64,000 nt of DNA from Terrirubrum flagellatum (GTDB lineage Bacteria; Pseudomonadota; Alphaproteobacteria; Rhizobiales; Beijerinckiaceae). The translations under genes were made by a program, and so were the position numbers. The DNA is taken from contig NZ_CP091851.1 in NCBI RefSeq assembly GCF_022059845.1, positions 1,798,001 through 1,862,000 on the forward strand. Reading direction: 5' to 3'. Below the pieces are notes generated by a model that worked only from the letters and a program-made list of their open reading frames with translations, searched no databases and was not told where the DNA came from. Positions within the stretch are counted from its first letter, which is position 1, and every line of letters begins with the position of its first letter. Below, in pieces: positions 24,701 to 34,091 of this stretch.

Positions 24701-25719
24701 GCCGCGTTCTCCGGCTGCGCGACAAGGCCGCCCGCGGCCATGTTTCCAGCGCGCTCGGGATCGCCGAGCGGATAGTGGCAGCGGATTTGGCCGCCCTGCC
24801 ATTCGCGCAGCGCCGGGCGCACATTGCGCGAATGATCGGTGGCGTAGGCGCAGCGCGGACTGAACAGGCAGCCGCGCGGGCGATCGTGAAGGCCCGGCAC
24901 CATGCCGGGGATCGTGGCGAGACGCGTGTCGTTCTCGCTGCGCTCCGGCAGCGCCGACAGCAGCGCGGCGGAATAGGGATGCTGGGGGGCTTCAAAGAGC
25001 GCGCCGACCTTGCGCTCCTCCATGATCTGGCCGGCATACATCACCATGATGCGCTGCGCGGTCTCGGCGACGACGCCCATATTGTGCGTGATCAGCACCA
25101 GCGCCATGCCGCGGTCGCGCTGCAGCGACATCAGGAGGTCGAGGATCTGCGCCTGAATGGTGACGTCGAGCGCGGTGGTTGGCTCGTCGGCGATGAGCAG
25201 GCGCGGATTGCAGGCGATCGCCATGGCGATCATCACGCGCTGGTTCATGCCGCCGGAGAGCTGATGCGGATAGGCTTTCAGGCGGCTCTCAGGCGCGGGG
25301 ATGCCGACCTGCTCCAGCAGCTCGATGGCGCGCTTGCGCGCTGCGGAGTTGCTCATGCCCTCATGCAATCTCAGCGTCTCGGCGAGCTGGAAGCCGATGG
25401 TGAAACAGGGATTGAGGCTGGTCGTCGGCTCCTGGAAGATCATCGCGACGTCCTTGCCCGTGAGCTTGCGACGATCGCCTTCCGACATTGTGAGCAGATC
25501 GCGCCCGGCGAAGGCGAGCTTGTCGGCCTTCACGCGTCCGGGATAGGCGACGAGGCCCATGAGGGCGAGCATGGTGACGCTCTTGCCCGATCCGGATTCG
25601 CCGACGACGCCGAGGATTTCGCCCTCGTCGAGCTTCATGCTGACGCCGTCGACGGCGCGCAGCACGCCCGACGAAGTCGGAAATTCGACGCTCAGATTTT
25701 CGATTTCGAGAAGAGACAT
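24697..25719 (-). CDS. dppD: Peptide ABC transporter ATP-binding protein (DppD-like)
   Basis: The partner ATPase of the peptide importer, 340 residues. It shows Walker [10 protein letters not shown], the signature [15 protein letters not shown], Walker [21 protein letters not shown] and the C-terminal [18 protein letters not shown]-like motif, here ending YATDHSRN: Ser replaces the usual last Cys. It sits 2 bases after dppC. The start is the ATG before [14 protein letters not shown]; the open frame continues upstream inside dppC but that part is Arg-rich shadow sequence. Confidence 0.93.
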   Translation of the reverse strand: MSLLEIENLSVEFPTSSGVLRAVDGVSMKLDEGEILGVVGESGSGKSVTMLALMGLVAYPGRVKADKLAFAGRDLLTMSEGDRRKLTGKDVAMIFQEPTTSLNPCFTIGFQLAETLRLHEGMSNSAARKRAIELLEQVGIPAPESRLKAYPHQLSGGMNQRVMIAMAIACNPRLLIADEPTTALDVTIQAQILDLLMSLQRDRGMALVLITHNMGVVAETAQRIMVMYAGQIMEERKVGALFEAPQHPYSAALLSALPERSENDTRLATIPGMVPGLHDRPRGCLFSPRCAYATDHSRNVRPALREWQGGQIRCHYPLGDPERAGNMAAGGLVAQPENAA

Positions 25720-25721
25720 GA

Positions 25722-26627
25722 TCAGCGTTTCAATTTTGGATCGAGCGCGTCGCGCAGACCATCGCCGAGGAGATTGAAGGCGAGGACGGTGATGAGGATC
25801 ATGAGGCCGGGGAGGGTGACGACCCACCAGGCGCGCAGCACGAATTCGCGCGCGTCGGCGAGCATGGTGCCCCATTCCGGCGCCGGCGGCTGGGCGCCGA
25901 GGCCGAGGAAGCCGAGCGCCGCGGCGTCGAGGATCGCGGTCGAGACGCCGAGCGTCGCCTGCACGATCAGCGGCGCGGTGCAGTTCGGCAGCACCTCGCT
26001 GAACATCAGGCGCAGCGTGCCTGCGCCAGTGACGCGCGCCGCGACCACATAGTCCTTCGACGTCTCGGCGATGACGGCGGCGCGTGTGATGCGGACATAG
26101 TGCGGCAGCACGACGATCGCGACGGCGAGCATGGCGTTCATCAGGCCGGGCCCGAGGATCGCGACGATGACGATCGCGAGCAGCAGGCTTGGCAGCGTCA
26201 GCACGATATCCATCGCGCGCATGATGACGATTTCGGTGACGCCCTTGAAGAAGCCTGCGACGAGACCAAGGACGATGCCCACCACGATCGCGATCGCCAC
26301 AACGGCGATGCCGATCACCAGTGAAAGGCGCGCGCCATAGAGCAGGCGCGAGAGGATGTCGCGGCCGATTGCGTCGGTGCCGAGGGGATAGCTCAGCGAT
26401 CCACCCTCCTGCCAGAAGGGCGGCTTCAGGAAGACCGTGTTGTTGGTGACATAGGGCGAGTGCGGCGCGATGAAATCGGCGAAGAGCGCCAGCAGCAGCA
26501 CGAGACAGATGACGACGAGGCCGGCGACCGCGCCGCGATTGGCGCTGAAATACCCCCAGAATTCGCGCAGGGGATGGGGCGGCCCGGACGGCGCTGCCGT
26601 TGGGATGTTGATCGTCTCGGCGCTCAT
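25722..26627 (-). CDS. dppC: Peptide ABC transporter permease (DppC-like)
   Basis: This is an integral membrane subunit of the peptide importer with 301 residues. It has an N-terminal cytoplasmic segment, one TM ([17 protein letters not shown]), a periplasmic loop containing [23 protein letters not shown], and a permease core with the EAA-type loop. The GTDxxGRD motif is the DppC/OppC hallmark. It lies 51 bases after dppB and 2 bases before dppD, in operon order dppB-C-D-F. Confidence 0.94.
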   Translation of the reverse strand: MSAETINIPTAAPSGPPHPLREFWGYFSANRGAVAGLVVICLVLLLALFADFIAPHSPYVTNNTVFLKPPFWQEGGSLSYPLGTDAIGRDILSRLLYGARLSLVIGIAVVAIAIVVGIVLGLVAGFFKGVTEIVIMRAMDIVLTLPSLLLAIVIVAILGPGLMNAMLAVAIVVLPHYVRITRAAVIAETSKDYVVAARVTGAGTLRLMFSEVLPNCTAPLIVQATLGVSTAILDAAALGFLGLGAQPPAPEWGTMLADAREFVLRAWWVVTLPGLMILITVLAFNLLGDGLRDALDPKLKR

Positions 26628-26678
26628 GATGCGCGCTCCGCCGCGAAAATTCGATGAGATGAGAGATGTCTTGTCATG

Positions 26679-27689
26679 TCAGCGCGTATGCCTGATGCGC
26701 GGATTGATGAGGCCGTAAAGCAGATCGACCAGGAGGTTGACGCTCATCACGACGACGCCGATCAGCAGCGTTCCGCCCTGGAGCACGGGATAGTCGCGGC
26801 GGCTGATCGCCTCGATCAGCCATTTGCCGACGCCCGGCCAGGAGAAGATGGTTTCGGTGAGAATGGCGCCGGTGAAGAGCACGCCGACCTGCAGGCCGAT
26901 CACCGTCACCACCGGAATGAGCGCGTTGCGCAGCGCGTGCAGCGCAATCACGCGTATGGGCGCAAGGCCCTTGGCGCGCGCCGTGCGGATATAATCTTCG
27001 CCGAGCACTTCGAGCATGGCGGAGCGCGTCATGCGGGCGATGACAGCGAGCGGCACGGTGCCGAGAACGATCGTCGGCAGAATGAGATGCGACAGCGCCG
27101 AGCGGAATGCGTCGAAATCGCCGGCGAGCAAACTGTCGATGAGGAGGAAGCCCGTCACCGGCTCGATGAAATATTGCACGGCGATGCGGCCGGAGACCGG
27201 CGTAATCCCAAGCTGCACGGAGAACAGCAGGATCAGCAGCAGGCCCCACCAGAAGATCGGCATGGAGTAGCCGGTGAGCGACAGGCCCATCACGCCATGA
27301 TCGAAGATCGAGTTTCGTCTGACTGCTGCGAGAATTCCTGCGGGCAGGCCGATGAGGAGCGCGAACAGAATGGCGCAGACGGCGAGCTCGATCGTCGCCG
27401 GGAACAGCGCGGAAAACTCCGTGATGACGTTCTCGCGCGTGACGATCGACTTGCCGAGATCGCCATGGAGCACGCGGGCGATATAGATGCCGTATTGCAC
27501 GAGCACCGGCTGATCAAAGCCGAACTCCTTGCGCAGGGCTTCGTGACGGGCCGGATCGATGCCGCGTTCGCCGGCCATCGTTTCGATGGGATCGCCCGGC
27601 ACCAGCCGGATGAGGAAGAAGGCCAGCAGCGTGATGCCGATGAAAGTCGGGATGACGAGGCTGACGCGGGTGAGAATGAAGCGCAGCAT
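26679..27689 (-). CDS. dppB: Peptide ABC transporter permease (DppB-like)
   Basis: The second permease, 336 residues with six TM segments. The N-terminal MLRFILTRVSLVIPTFIGITLLAFFLIRLVPGDP pattern (one TM followed by R-x-x-PGDP) is diagnostic of DppB/OppB, and VLGEDYIRTARAKGL is the conserved cytoplasmic coupling loop. It follows the D-aminopeptidase gene after 68 bases. No frameshift or truncation. Confidence 0.94.
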   Translation of the reverse strand: MLRFILTRVSLVIPTFIGITLLAFFLIRLVPGDPIETMAGERGIDPARHEALRKEFGFDQPVLVQYGIYIARVLHGDLGKSIVTRENVITEFSALFPATIELAVCAILFALLIGLPAGILAAVRRNSIFDHGVMGLSLTGYSMPIFWWGLLLILLFSVQLGITPVSGRIAVQYFIEPVTGFLLIDSLLAGDFDAFRSALSHLILPTIVLGTVPLAVIARMTRSAMLEVLGEDYIRTARAKGLAPIRVIALHALRNALIPVVTVIGLQVGVLFTGAILTETIFSWPGVGKWLIEAISRRDYPVLQGGTLLIGVVVMSVNLLVDLLYGLINPRIRHTR

Positions 27690-27757
27690 TCTGGAGCTAT
27701 TCTAGTTCTGTCGCGGGACGCCAGCAATCGGCCGGCGGGAAGGGCGGATTGGAAGCG

Positions 27758-28582
27758 TCATTGCAGGGTGGCGTTGTATCCCAGCGCGAACACCATGAAG
27801 CGCTGGAGGTCGAGAATGTCGTCGGCGATGTAGCGGATGGTGAAGGCGTCGAGCCGTTCGACGCCCTTGAGCAGCGCGATATATTCGACTGGCTGGCGAT
27901 AGAGGTAGTTCACATCAAGCGTGATCGGGCTGGGGATGACGTAGGGCTTGATCGACGCGCGCCGATCGATCGCCTTCTTCACGCCGGCCGAGATCAGCTC
28001 ATAGGAAGCGGTCGGCGTGATCGTGCGCGCTGACAGGCGGCTGTGCGCCCATTTCACCGTCACCGCCTCGATGTCAGGGAGAAAAGCGCGCGTCTCGTCA
28101 ATGCAGACGTCGTCGCCGCTGACGAGGAGAACAGGCGTTCCGAAATGACCGGCGATCGCAGCGTTGATGCCGGCCTCGGGGACGGAGACGCCGTTCACGC
28201 GCACTTCGCGCAATGACACGCTGCGGAAGGTATGCGCAAGGATGCCGCCGGGATTGGTCGCGCCGGCGTGATAGCCGATGAACAGCGCGCCGGCGTAGTC
28301 GCCGACCTCCATGCCCTGCATCATCGATAGCGGGCGAGGCGAAGCGCGCACCACCTGAACCTGAGGAGGCAAGCGGTCGAGCAGCAGGTTCTGCATGTTG
28401 CCATGGCTGTCGCTGATCACGACTTCGGTCGCGCCGCTCTCGAAAGCCGCGTTGGCGGCCGCCGCGACGCTGTCGGTCATCCAGACGCGCGCCGACTGAT
28501 ATTCAAATCCTTCCGGCCGCGTATGCTCGCGCGTGACAACGCCGGCGATGCCTTCGATATCGGCGGAAATATAGATACGCAC
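27758..28582 (-). CDS. M55 family D-aminopeptidase (Bacillus DppA type)
   Basis: This zinc D-aminopeptidase releases N-terminal D-amino acids, especially D-Ala, from short peptides. The 274 residues start at GTG, with GGAGGGG just upstream. The metal and catalytic residues line up with the family: Asp8 and Glu10 (SADIEG), His60 (SDSHGN), His105 (GYHAGA), His117 (AHTF) and Glu136 (PEAGIN). In Bacillus subtilis the homologue DppA is also encoded with a peptide permease. Placed between two binding-protein genes and dppB, it suggests import of murein-derived peptides containing D-Ala. Not to be confused with E. coli DppA, a binding protein. Confidence 0.92.
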   Translation of the reverse strand: MRIYISADIEGIAGVVTREHTRPEGFEYQSARVWMTDSVAAAANAAFESGATEVVISDSHGNMQNLLLDRLPPQVQVVRASPRPLSMMQGMEVGDYAGALFIGYHAGATNPGGILAHTFRSVSLREVRVNGVSVPEAGINAAIAGHFGTPVLLVSGDDVCIDETRAFLPDIEAVTVKWAHSRLSARTITPTASYELISAGVKKAIDRRASIKPYVIPSPITLDVNYLYRQPVEYIALLKGVERLDAFTIRYIADDILDLQRFMVFALGYNATLQ

Positions 28583-28607
28583 TTGCGCCCCTCCGTTCTT
28601 TTTATTG

Positions 28608-28640
28608 GCGGGCGGCGCGGATAACTCTCGCGCCGCCCGC
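28608..28640 (-). promoter_or_regulatory. GC-rich hairpin directly after binding-protein gene 1
   Basis: GCGGGCGGCGCG (28608-28619) and CGCGCCGCCCGC (28629-28640) form a perfect 12-bp stem with a 9-base loop, 4 bases after the binding-protein stop. No T run follows on the transcribed strand (it is A-rich there), so it is more likely an mRNA-protecting or attenuating hairpin than a terminator. Confidence 0.7.
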
Positions 28641-28644
28641 AAGC

Positions 28645-30255
28645 TCACTTGGCGAGCGAGACGCCGTAGAAGGGCTGGCCGCCGAAGAAATGGATCTTGT
28701 AGTCCTTCACATTCTTCGTGACCGGCGTGAACGCGGTCGCGTTCGCGAACAGGAGGCCGCCGACGTCGTCGCTGAAGATCTCCTGCATGCGGATGAAGAG
28801 TTTGGTGCGCTCGGCCTGATCGCTGATCGTGTTGGCCTTGGTCAGGAGGTCTGAGAATTCCTTGTTGCACCAGCGGGCGCGATTGGCGCCGGTCTGCACG
28901 CCGGCGCAGGTCCAGCCCGACAGGAGAATCTGGCTGGGATCGGGATAATCCCAAGTGTAGCCGAACATGCCGACTTCATGCTCGCCGGCGCGCCCGCGCT
29001 TGAGATACTCGCCCCATTCGTAGGTCTGGATCGTCGCCTCCACGCCGATCTTCGCCCAATCGGCTTGCACGAGTTCGGCGGTGCGGCGGCCGTTCGGCAT
29101 GTAGGCGCGGACCACGGGGATCGCCCACAGCACCGTCTTGAAGCCTTGGGGATAGCCGGCCTCCGCTAGCAACTGTTTGGCCTTCGCGGGATCGTAGGGG
29201 CGTGGTTTCAGCGCGTCGTCATGCGACCAGAGCGACGGCGGGATCAGCGCGTTCGCCTGTTTGCCGGTGCCCTGATAGACCGCCTCGATGATCGCGGGGA
29301 TGTTGGTCGCATAAACCAGCGCCTCGCGGACGCGCTTGTCGTCGAACGGCTTCTTCTGCTGATTGAAGGCGAGAAAGCTCTGATCGGCGATGGTGCCGGA
29401 GAGAAGATTGATGCCCGTATCAGCGCGCATCGCCGGGAGATCGCCGGGATTGGGATAGCGGGCGATCTGGCATTCGTTTGATTTCACCTTGGCGTAACGC
29501 ACCGCGGCGTCCGGCGTGATGACGAAGACGAGATCGTTGACGAGCGCCATGCGATCGGGATCGCCTGCCTTCTTGGTCCAACTGTCGGCGAAAGCGCGGA
29601 AGCGGATCGTCGCATCCTTCTGATAGGCCATGAAGGTGAAGGGGCCTGTTCCGACGGGCCATTGATTGACCTGATCAGGCGTGTTCGCCTTCATCATCAC
29701 ATCAGCGTATTCAGCCGACAGGATCGACATCGGTTCGACCGACAGCGCGCTGAGGAATGGCGAATAGGGGCGCGTCAGCGTGACCTTGACGGTGTAGTCG
29801 TCGACCTTCTCGATCGATTTGAAGCTTGGCTTCACGATCTCGCCGAAAAACTGATAGTTCGAGCCGCCGACCTTGTAATAGGGATGGTTTTCATCCGACA
29901 TGCGGTTGATCGAATACATCACGTCGTCGGCGTTGAAGTCGCGCGTCGGCGTGAAGCCCTTCGCGGATTGCCATTTCACGCCGCGCCGCAGCTTGAACGT
30001 GTAGATGGTTCCGTCTTCGGAAATCGTCCAGGACTCGGCGAGGCTCGGAACGATCTCCGATCCGCCGCGCTTGGCCACCACGAGCCGGTCATAGACCTGC
30101 GCCGCGACATCGAACGCGGTGTTTTGGCCGGTAAATTGCGGATTGAGAAAGTCGGGACTGGCTTCCGTGCAAACCACCAGAGTCTGCGCGCCTGCGGCGC
30201 CAATCTGCAGTGCAAGTCCCACCGCCGCAGCGGCGACAAAAGATCGAACCGACAT
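28645..30255 (-). CDS. Peptide ABC transporter substrate-binding protein 1
   Basis: A periplasmic family 5 (DppA/OppA-type) binding protein of 536 residues. It has a Sec signal peptide (SFVAAAAVGLALQIGAAGAQ-T), then TLVVCTEASPDFLNPQFTG and the AESWTISEDGTIYTFKLRRGVKW block that defines the family. The ATG follows GGAGGTTGAG; an in-frame start at 30267 exists but has no such site. It is the second of two tandem binding proteins in the operon and clearly related to the first, sharing the QVYDRLV, EDGT-YTF-LR-GVKW and PTRDFNADD segments. Confidence 0.92.
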   Translation of the reverse strand: MSVRSFVAAAAVGLALQIGAAGAQTLVVCTEASPDFLNPQFTGQNTAFDVAAQVYDRLVVAKRGGSEIVPSLAESWTISEDGTIYTFKLRRGVKWQSAKGFTPTRDFNADDVMYSINRMSDENHPYYKVGGSNYQFFGEIVKPSFKSIEKVDDYTVKVTLTRPYSPFLSALSVEPMSILSAEYADVMMKANTPDQVNQWPVGTGPFTFMAYQKDATIRFRAFADSWTKKAGDPDRMALVNDLVFVITPDAAVRYAKVKSNECQIARYPNPGDLPAMRADTGINLLSGTIADQSFLAFNQQKKPFDDKRVREALVYATNIPAIIEAVYQGTGKQANALIPPSLWSHDDALKPRPYDPAKAKQLLAEAGYPQGFKTVLWAIPVVRAYMPNGRRTAELVQADWAKIGVEATIQTYEWGEYLKRGRAGEHEVGMFGYTWDYPDPSQILLSGWTCAGVQTGANRARWCNKEFSDLLTKANTISDQAERTKLFIRMQEIFSDDVGGLLFANATAFTPVTKNVKDYKIHFFGGQPFYGVSLAK

Positions 30256-30275
30256 CTCAACCTCCATTTTGAAAA

Positions 30276-30302
30276 CGGGCGCGGCTTTTGCAGCCGCGCC
30301 CG
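30276..30302 (-). promoter_or_regulatory. GC-rich hairpin after binding-protein gene 2
   Basis: CGGGCGCGGCT (30276-30286) and AGCCGCGCCCG (30292-30302) give a perfect 11-bp stem with a TTTGC loop, 27 bases past the stop of the first-transcribed binding-protein gene. No T tract follows. It probably protects or partly terminates the upstream message. Confidence 0.7.
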
Positions 30303-30329
30303 GTCATTAATGCATAGGCCGGGCCAGCG

Positions 30330-31925
30330 TCAGTTGATGTCGACGCCGTAGAAGGTGTGACGGCCGAAAGGCGAGAGCAGGAAGTCCTTCACTTCCTTGC
30401 GCACCGGCTTCAACTGCACCGCATGCGCGATGGTGAACCAGGGCGACTGCTCCTTGAAGATCGCCTGGGCGTCACGATAGAGCTTGTCGCGCTCCGCCTG
30501 GTTCGACACGGACTTGGCCTTCAGCACCAGATCCTCGAAGGGCTGATAGCAGAACTTGGCGACGTTCGAGCCGTTGGTCTTGGCGGAATCGCAACCCAGC
30601 AGCGTGTGCAGGAAGTTGTCCGGATCGCCATTGTCGCCCGTCCAGCCGAGCATGCCGCTCTGATGCTCGCCATTCTGCATGCGCTTGCGGTACTCGCCCC
30701 ATTCGAACGACTTGATTTCAGCCTTGACGCCGACCTTGGCGAGGTCCGCCTGCATCAGCTCTGCGATGCGCTTGGCGTTCGGATTGTAGGGACGCTGCAC
30801 CGGCATCGCCCAGAGATCCATCTCGAAACCGTTGGGATAACCTGCGTCCGCCAGCGCTTTCTTGGCCGCTTCCGGATCGTAGGGATCATCCTTGATAGTG
30901 TCGTTGTACGACCACATCGAGGGCGGGATCGGATTGATCGCCGCGACGCCGCTCGAGAGATAGACCGCGTCGATGATCGCCTTCTTGTTGATCGCCATGT
31001 TCACGGCGTGACGCACCTTCACATTGTCGAAGGGCTTCTTCGTCGTGTTGTAGGCGAGATAGCCGATGTTGAGGCCGGGCTGTTCGAGAATCTGGACGTT
31101 GGCGTCCTTCTTCATCGCTTCGAGATCGGCCGGATTCGGATAGGGCATAATGTGACATTCGCCCTTCTGCAGCTTCGCCCAGCGCACGGAAGAGTCCGGC
31201 GTAATCGCGAAGATGAGATCATCGATCTTGGCCTTGCCCGCCCAGTAATTCGCGAACGCCTTGTAACGGATGATCGCGTCCTTCTGATACTGCACGAGAT
31301 AGAAGGGGCCGGTGCCGATCGGGTCCTGGTCGATCTTCTCAGGCGTGCCCGCCTTCAGCATCGCGTCGGCGTATTCCTTCGACTGCACGCTGGCGTACTG
31401 CATCGCGAGGTCGGAGAGGAATGGCGCTTCCGGACGGTTGAGTGTGATCTTGACCGTGAGATCGTCGACCTTCTCAACCGACTTCAGCAGCTTCGGCATT
31501 CCCATGTCTTCGAAATAGGAATGGTTCGAGCTCGTCACCTTGAAGAAGGGGTTCGCTTCCTTCCACATGCGCTCGAGGGTGAAGATGAAGTCGTCGGCGT
31601 TGAAATCGCGCGTCGGCTTGAACGCCTTGTTGGCATCGTGCCACTTCACACCCTTGCGCAGGTGGAACGTATAGACGGTGCCGTCTTCGGAGATATCCCA
31701 CTTCTCCGCGAGCGCCGGCTGCACCTTGGTGCCGCCGCGCTCGAACTGCACGACCGTGTCATAGATCTGGGTGTTGGCGTCGAACGATGTGCCCGTGGTG
31801 TTGACGCCGGGGTAGAAATTCTCGGGGCTCCCCTCTGAGCAATAGACAAGCGTCTTCGCCGACAGGGGCGCGGCCGCCATCAGCGCCGTCGCCGACAGGG
31901 CGGCCAGCAAGAGTTTCTTTTTCAT
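30330..31925 (-). CDS. Peptide ABC transporter substrate-binding protein 2 (first gene of operon)
   Basis: A family 5 periplasmic binding protein, 531 residues. The signal peptide is [22 protein letters not shown], and the mature start is [19 protein letters not shown]. The [22 protein letters not shown] and [18 protein letters not shown] blocks match dipeptide/oligopeptide binders. RBS GGAGGATCC precedes the ATG at 31925. It heads the seven-gene minus-strand operon. A TTGACT at 31987-31992 (minus strand) could be a -35 box, but I see no good -10. Two different binding proteins feeding one permease suggest broad or dual peptide specificity. Confidence 0.92.
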   Translation of the reverse strand: MKKKLLLAALSATALMAAAPLSAKTLVYCSEGSPENFYPGVNTTGTSFDANTQIYDTVVQFERGGTKVQPALAEKWDISEDGTVYTFHLRKGVKWHDANKAFKPTRDFNADDFIFTLERMWKEANPFFKVTSSNHSYFEDMGMPKLLKSVEKVDDLTVKITLNRPEAPFLSDLAMQYASVQSKEYADAMLKAGTPEKIDQDPIGTGPFYLVQYQKDAIIRYKAFANYWAGKAKIDDLIFAITPDSSVRWAKLQKGECHIMPYPNPADLEAMKKDANVQILEQPGLNIGYLAYNTTKKPFDNVKVRHAVNMAINKKAIIDAVYLSSGVAAINPIPPSMWSYNDTIKDDPYDPEAAKKALADAGYPNGFEMDLWAMPVQRPYNPNAKRIAELMQADLAKVGVKAEIKSFEWGEYRKRMQNGEHQSGMLGWTGDNGDPDNFLHTLLGCDSAKTNGSNVAKFCYQPFEDLVLKAKSVSNQAERDKLYRDAQAIFKEQSPWFTIAHAVQLKPVRKEVKDFLLSPFGRHTFYGVDIN

Positions 31926-32286
31926 TGGATCCTCCATGACGGCGAGCGCCGTCCTTGGCGGTCAGTTGCGTTAGCCGCATGGGCCAAGTCAATGGTTGCG
32001 CAACAGCCGTCCGGACGGATTTTCTGCTTTGGACCCCCAACTTTTGGAGAATTTCTTGCGCGTTCCCCCCTTGTTCTCGGCATCAAATGCTGATCCGGTT
32101 CTAAATTGTGTCTGCGCGCCTGCGGCGCTTCGTCTGTCGCTGCGCATCGGCGAGGTCGAGTTCTCCGCGCCCCGGTTGGTGTCATGGGGCTGACATCTGC
32201 TGCCCGTATCGCGCAGGCGCTGAATCCCGCGGCTCTCCGCGTCCCGATTTCCGGGCGCGCCGGGCCGCTCACGAAAGGGGCACTCC
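31926..32286. promoter_or_regulatory. Divergent promoter region, peptide operon / alkaline phosphatase
   Basis: This 361-base region separates two divergent transcripts. On the plus side it contains a Pho box (32179-32196). On the minus side there is only a TTGACT -35-like hexamer at 31987-31992. Short open frames inside it lack ribosome sites and look non-coding. Confidence 0.55.
32179..32196 (+). promoter_or_regulatory. Pho box (PhoB operator) ahead of the alkaline phosphatase
   Basis: GTGTCAT, four bases (GGGG), CTGACAT. Each heptamer differs from the PhoB half-site CTGTCAT at one position, and the 7-4-7 spacing is exact. A TATCGC at 32207-32212 lies 10 bases downstream, where a -10 box belongs. 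The box ends 90 bases before the phosphatase ATG, so phosphate-starvation induction is predicted. Confidence 0.65.
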
Positions 32287-34041
32287 ATGAAGCATGGATG
32301 GTTGGCTGCCGTCGCGCTCGCGGCGATCCCGGGGGCGGTGAACGCCCAGACGATCTATCCGCTCGATCGCGCGACGATGCTCGCAGGCGCGAAGTTCGAC
32401 ATGAAGGTCGAACTCCCCGCCGTGGTCGCGCGCGGCGATGTGACGGTCACCATCAATGGCGAGGACGCCGAGAAGGCGCTCGGAAAATCGTTCACCTTCA
32501 TGGAGAAGGAAGATGGCGGTTCGGCTTCCTCGCTGATCGTCCGCGACGTCTCGCTCGCGAAAGCTGGCGACTACAAGATCGAAGTCAAGGCTGGCGACAA
32601 GGGCAAGACGGTCAACTGGTCCGTCTATGGCACGCCGGCGCCGCGCGTCGCCAAGAACGTGATCTTCCTGCTCGGCGACGGCATGTCGGTCGCGCACCGC
32701 ACGGCCGCGCGCATCATGTCGAAGGGCAATCGGGAGGGTAAGGCGGTCGGCCGCCTCAACATGGACGATCTGCCGGCGATGGCCTTCATCGGTACGTCCT
32801 CGACGGACGCGATCGCCGCGGACAGCGCCAACACGATGAGCGCCTACATGACTGGCCACAAGTCGGCCGTGAACGCCATCGGCGTCTACGCCAGCCGCGC
32901 CAAGAATTCGCTCGACCACCCGAAGCAGGAAACGATCGCCGAGATCATCCGTCGCAACACCAGGATGTCGATCGGCATCGTCTCTGGCGCCGAGTTGCAG
33001 GACGCGACGCCGGCCGCGGTCGTCGGTCATACGCGCCGCCGCGCCGACAAGGCCGAGCTGATGGCCGATCTGTTCAACGTCAAGCCGGAAGTGATCCTCG
33101 GTGGCGGCTCGGCCTATTTCCTGCCGCAGAAGACTCCGGGCTCGAAGCGCAAGGACGACATCGATTATTTCGCCAAGTTCAAGGACGAGGGTTACGCTCT
33201 CGCCACGACGGCGGACGAAATGACGAAGGCCGCGCGCGAGAACAACAGCGGCAAGCTGCTCGGCGTGTTCCATCCCGGCAATATGGATGTGACGCTTGAC
33301 CGGCTGCTGCTCAAGAAGGGCACCGTGCCGAAGTTCCCGAACCAGCCGGGCACTGTCGAGATGATGCAGGCCGCGCTCAGCGTGCTGTCGCGCAATCAGG
33401 ATGGCTTCTTCCTGATGGTGGAGGGCGCCTCGATCGACAAGATGTCCCACCCGCTCGACTGGGAGCGCTCGGTGTTCGAGATGATCGAGTTCGACAAGGC
33501 TGTCGGCGTCGCGCGCGAATTCGCCCGCAACAATCCCGACACGCTCATCATCGTCACGCCTGACCACACCCATGGCGTATCGCTGATCGGCACGATCAAT
33601 GACGATAAGCCAGGCGACGAGATGCGCGAGAAGGTTGGCACCTACGCCGACGCCGGCTTCCCGAATTACGTCGACTCCGATGGCGACGGCTATCCCGACC
33701 GCGTCGACGTGTCCCGCCGCCTCGCCATGTTCGCGAACAACTTTCCGGACTATTATGAGACGTTTCGGCCGAAGCTCGATGATCCGTTCGTGCCGGCGAT
33801 CCAGAACGACAAGAAGCAGTATGTCGCGAACGAAGCCTACAAGAATGTCCCCGGCGCGGTGCTGCGCATCGGCAACCTGCCGAAGGACGCGGACACCGGA
33901 GTTCACGCCGTTGACGATGCTGTCCTTCAGGCCCAGGGTCCGGGCTCGGAAAAATTCCGGGGCTACATGGAGAACAGCGACGTGTTCCGTGTGATGGCTG
34001 AAGCGCTGGCGCTCGGCCAGACCATGGTTGCGCAGAAGTGA
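32287..34041 (+). CDS. phoA: Alkaline phosphatase, PhoA family, with N-terminal beta domain
   Basis: A periplasmic phosphomonoesterase of 584 residues. The signal peptide ends near AVNAQ-T. Residues about 25-120 form an extra beta-sandwich-like domain (VTVTINGEDAEKAL, DYKIEVKAGDKGKTV) not found in E. coli PhoA. The catalytic domain has IFLLGDGMS (metal Asp), Ser180 in ADSANTMSAYMTGHKS (nucleophile), SIDKMSHPLDW and TPDHTHG (zinc His ligands). Expression is probably under PhoB via the Pho box. A stable hairpin follows, then a Tat-exported protein and an ABC pair that may supply metal. The substrate in vivo is unknown. Confidence 0.9.
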   Translation: MKHGWLAAVALAAIPGAVNAQTIYPLDRATMLAGAKFDMKVELPAVVARGDVTVTINGEDAEKALGKSFTFMEKEDGGSASSLIVRDVSLAKAGDYKIEVKAGDKGKTVNWSVYGTPAPRVAKNVIFLLGDGMSVAHRTAARIMSKGNREGKAVGRLNMDDLPAMAFIGTSSTDAIAADSANTMSAYMTGHKSAVNAIGVYASRAKNSLDHPKQETIAEIIRRNTRMSIGIVSGAELQDATPAAVVGHTRRRADKAELMADLFNVKPEVILGGGSAYFLPQKTPGSKRKDDIDYFAKFKDEGYALATTADEMTKAARENNSGKLLGVFHPGNMDVTLDRLLLKKGTVPKFPNQPGTVEMMQAALSVLSRNQDGFFLMVEGASIDKMSHPLDWERSVFEMIEFDKAVGVAREFARNNPDTLIIVTPDHTHGVSLIGTINDDKPGDEMREKVGTYADAGFPNYVDSDGDGYPDRVDVSRRLAMFANNFPDYYETFRPKLDDPFVPAIQNDKKQYVANEAYKNVPGAVLRIGNLPKDADTGVHAVDDAVLQAQGPGSEKFRGYMENSDVFRVMAEALALGQTMVAQK

Positions 34042-34050
34042 AGTCACTGT

Positions 34051-34072
34051 GGAGGGCGGATCGCCGCCCTCC
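34051..34072 (+). terminator. Hairpin after the alkaline phosphatase
   Basis: GGAGGGCGG (34051-34059), loop ATCG, CCGCCCTCC (34064-34072): a perfect 9-bp stem 9 bases after the phosphatase stop and 19 bases before the next ATG. No T run follows, so it may be a partial terminator or a processing/stability element that lowers expression of the downstream ABC genes. Confidence 0.5.
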
Positions 34073-34091
34073 CTCCATTCCGGAGCAGGGA

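Noticed and set aside
28645-31925. The two tandem binding-protein genes as one gene split by a frameshift or as a recent duplication
   Set aside because: Each has its own ribosome site, signal peptide and full-length family 5 domain, and they differ along their whole length.
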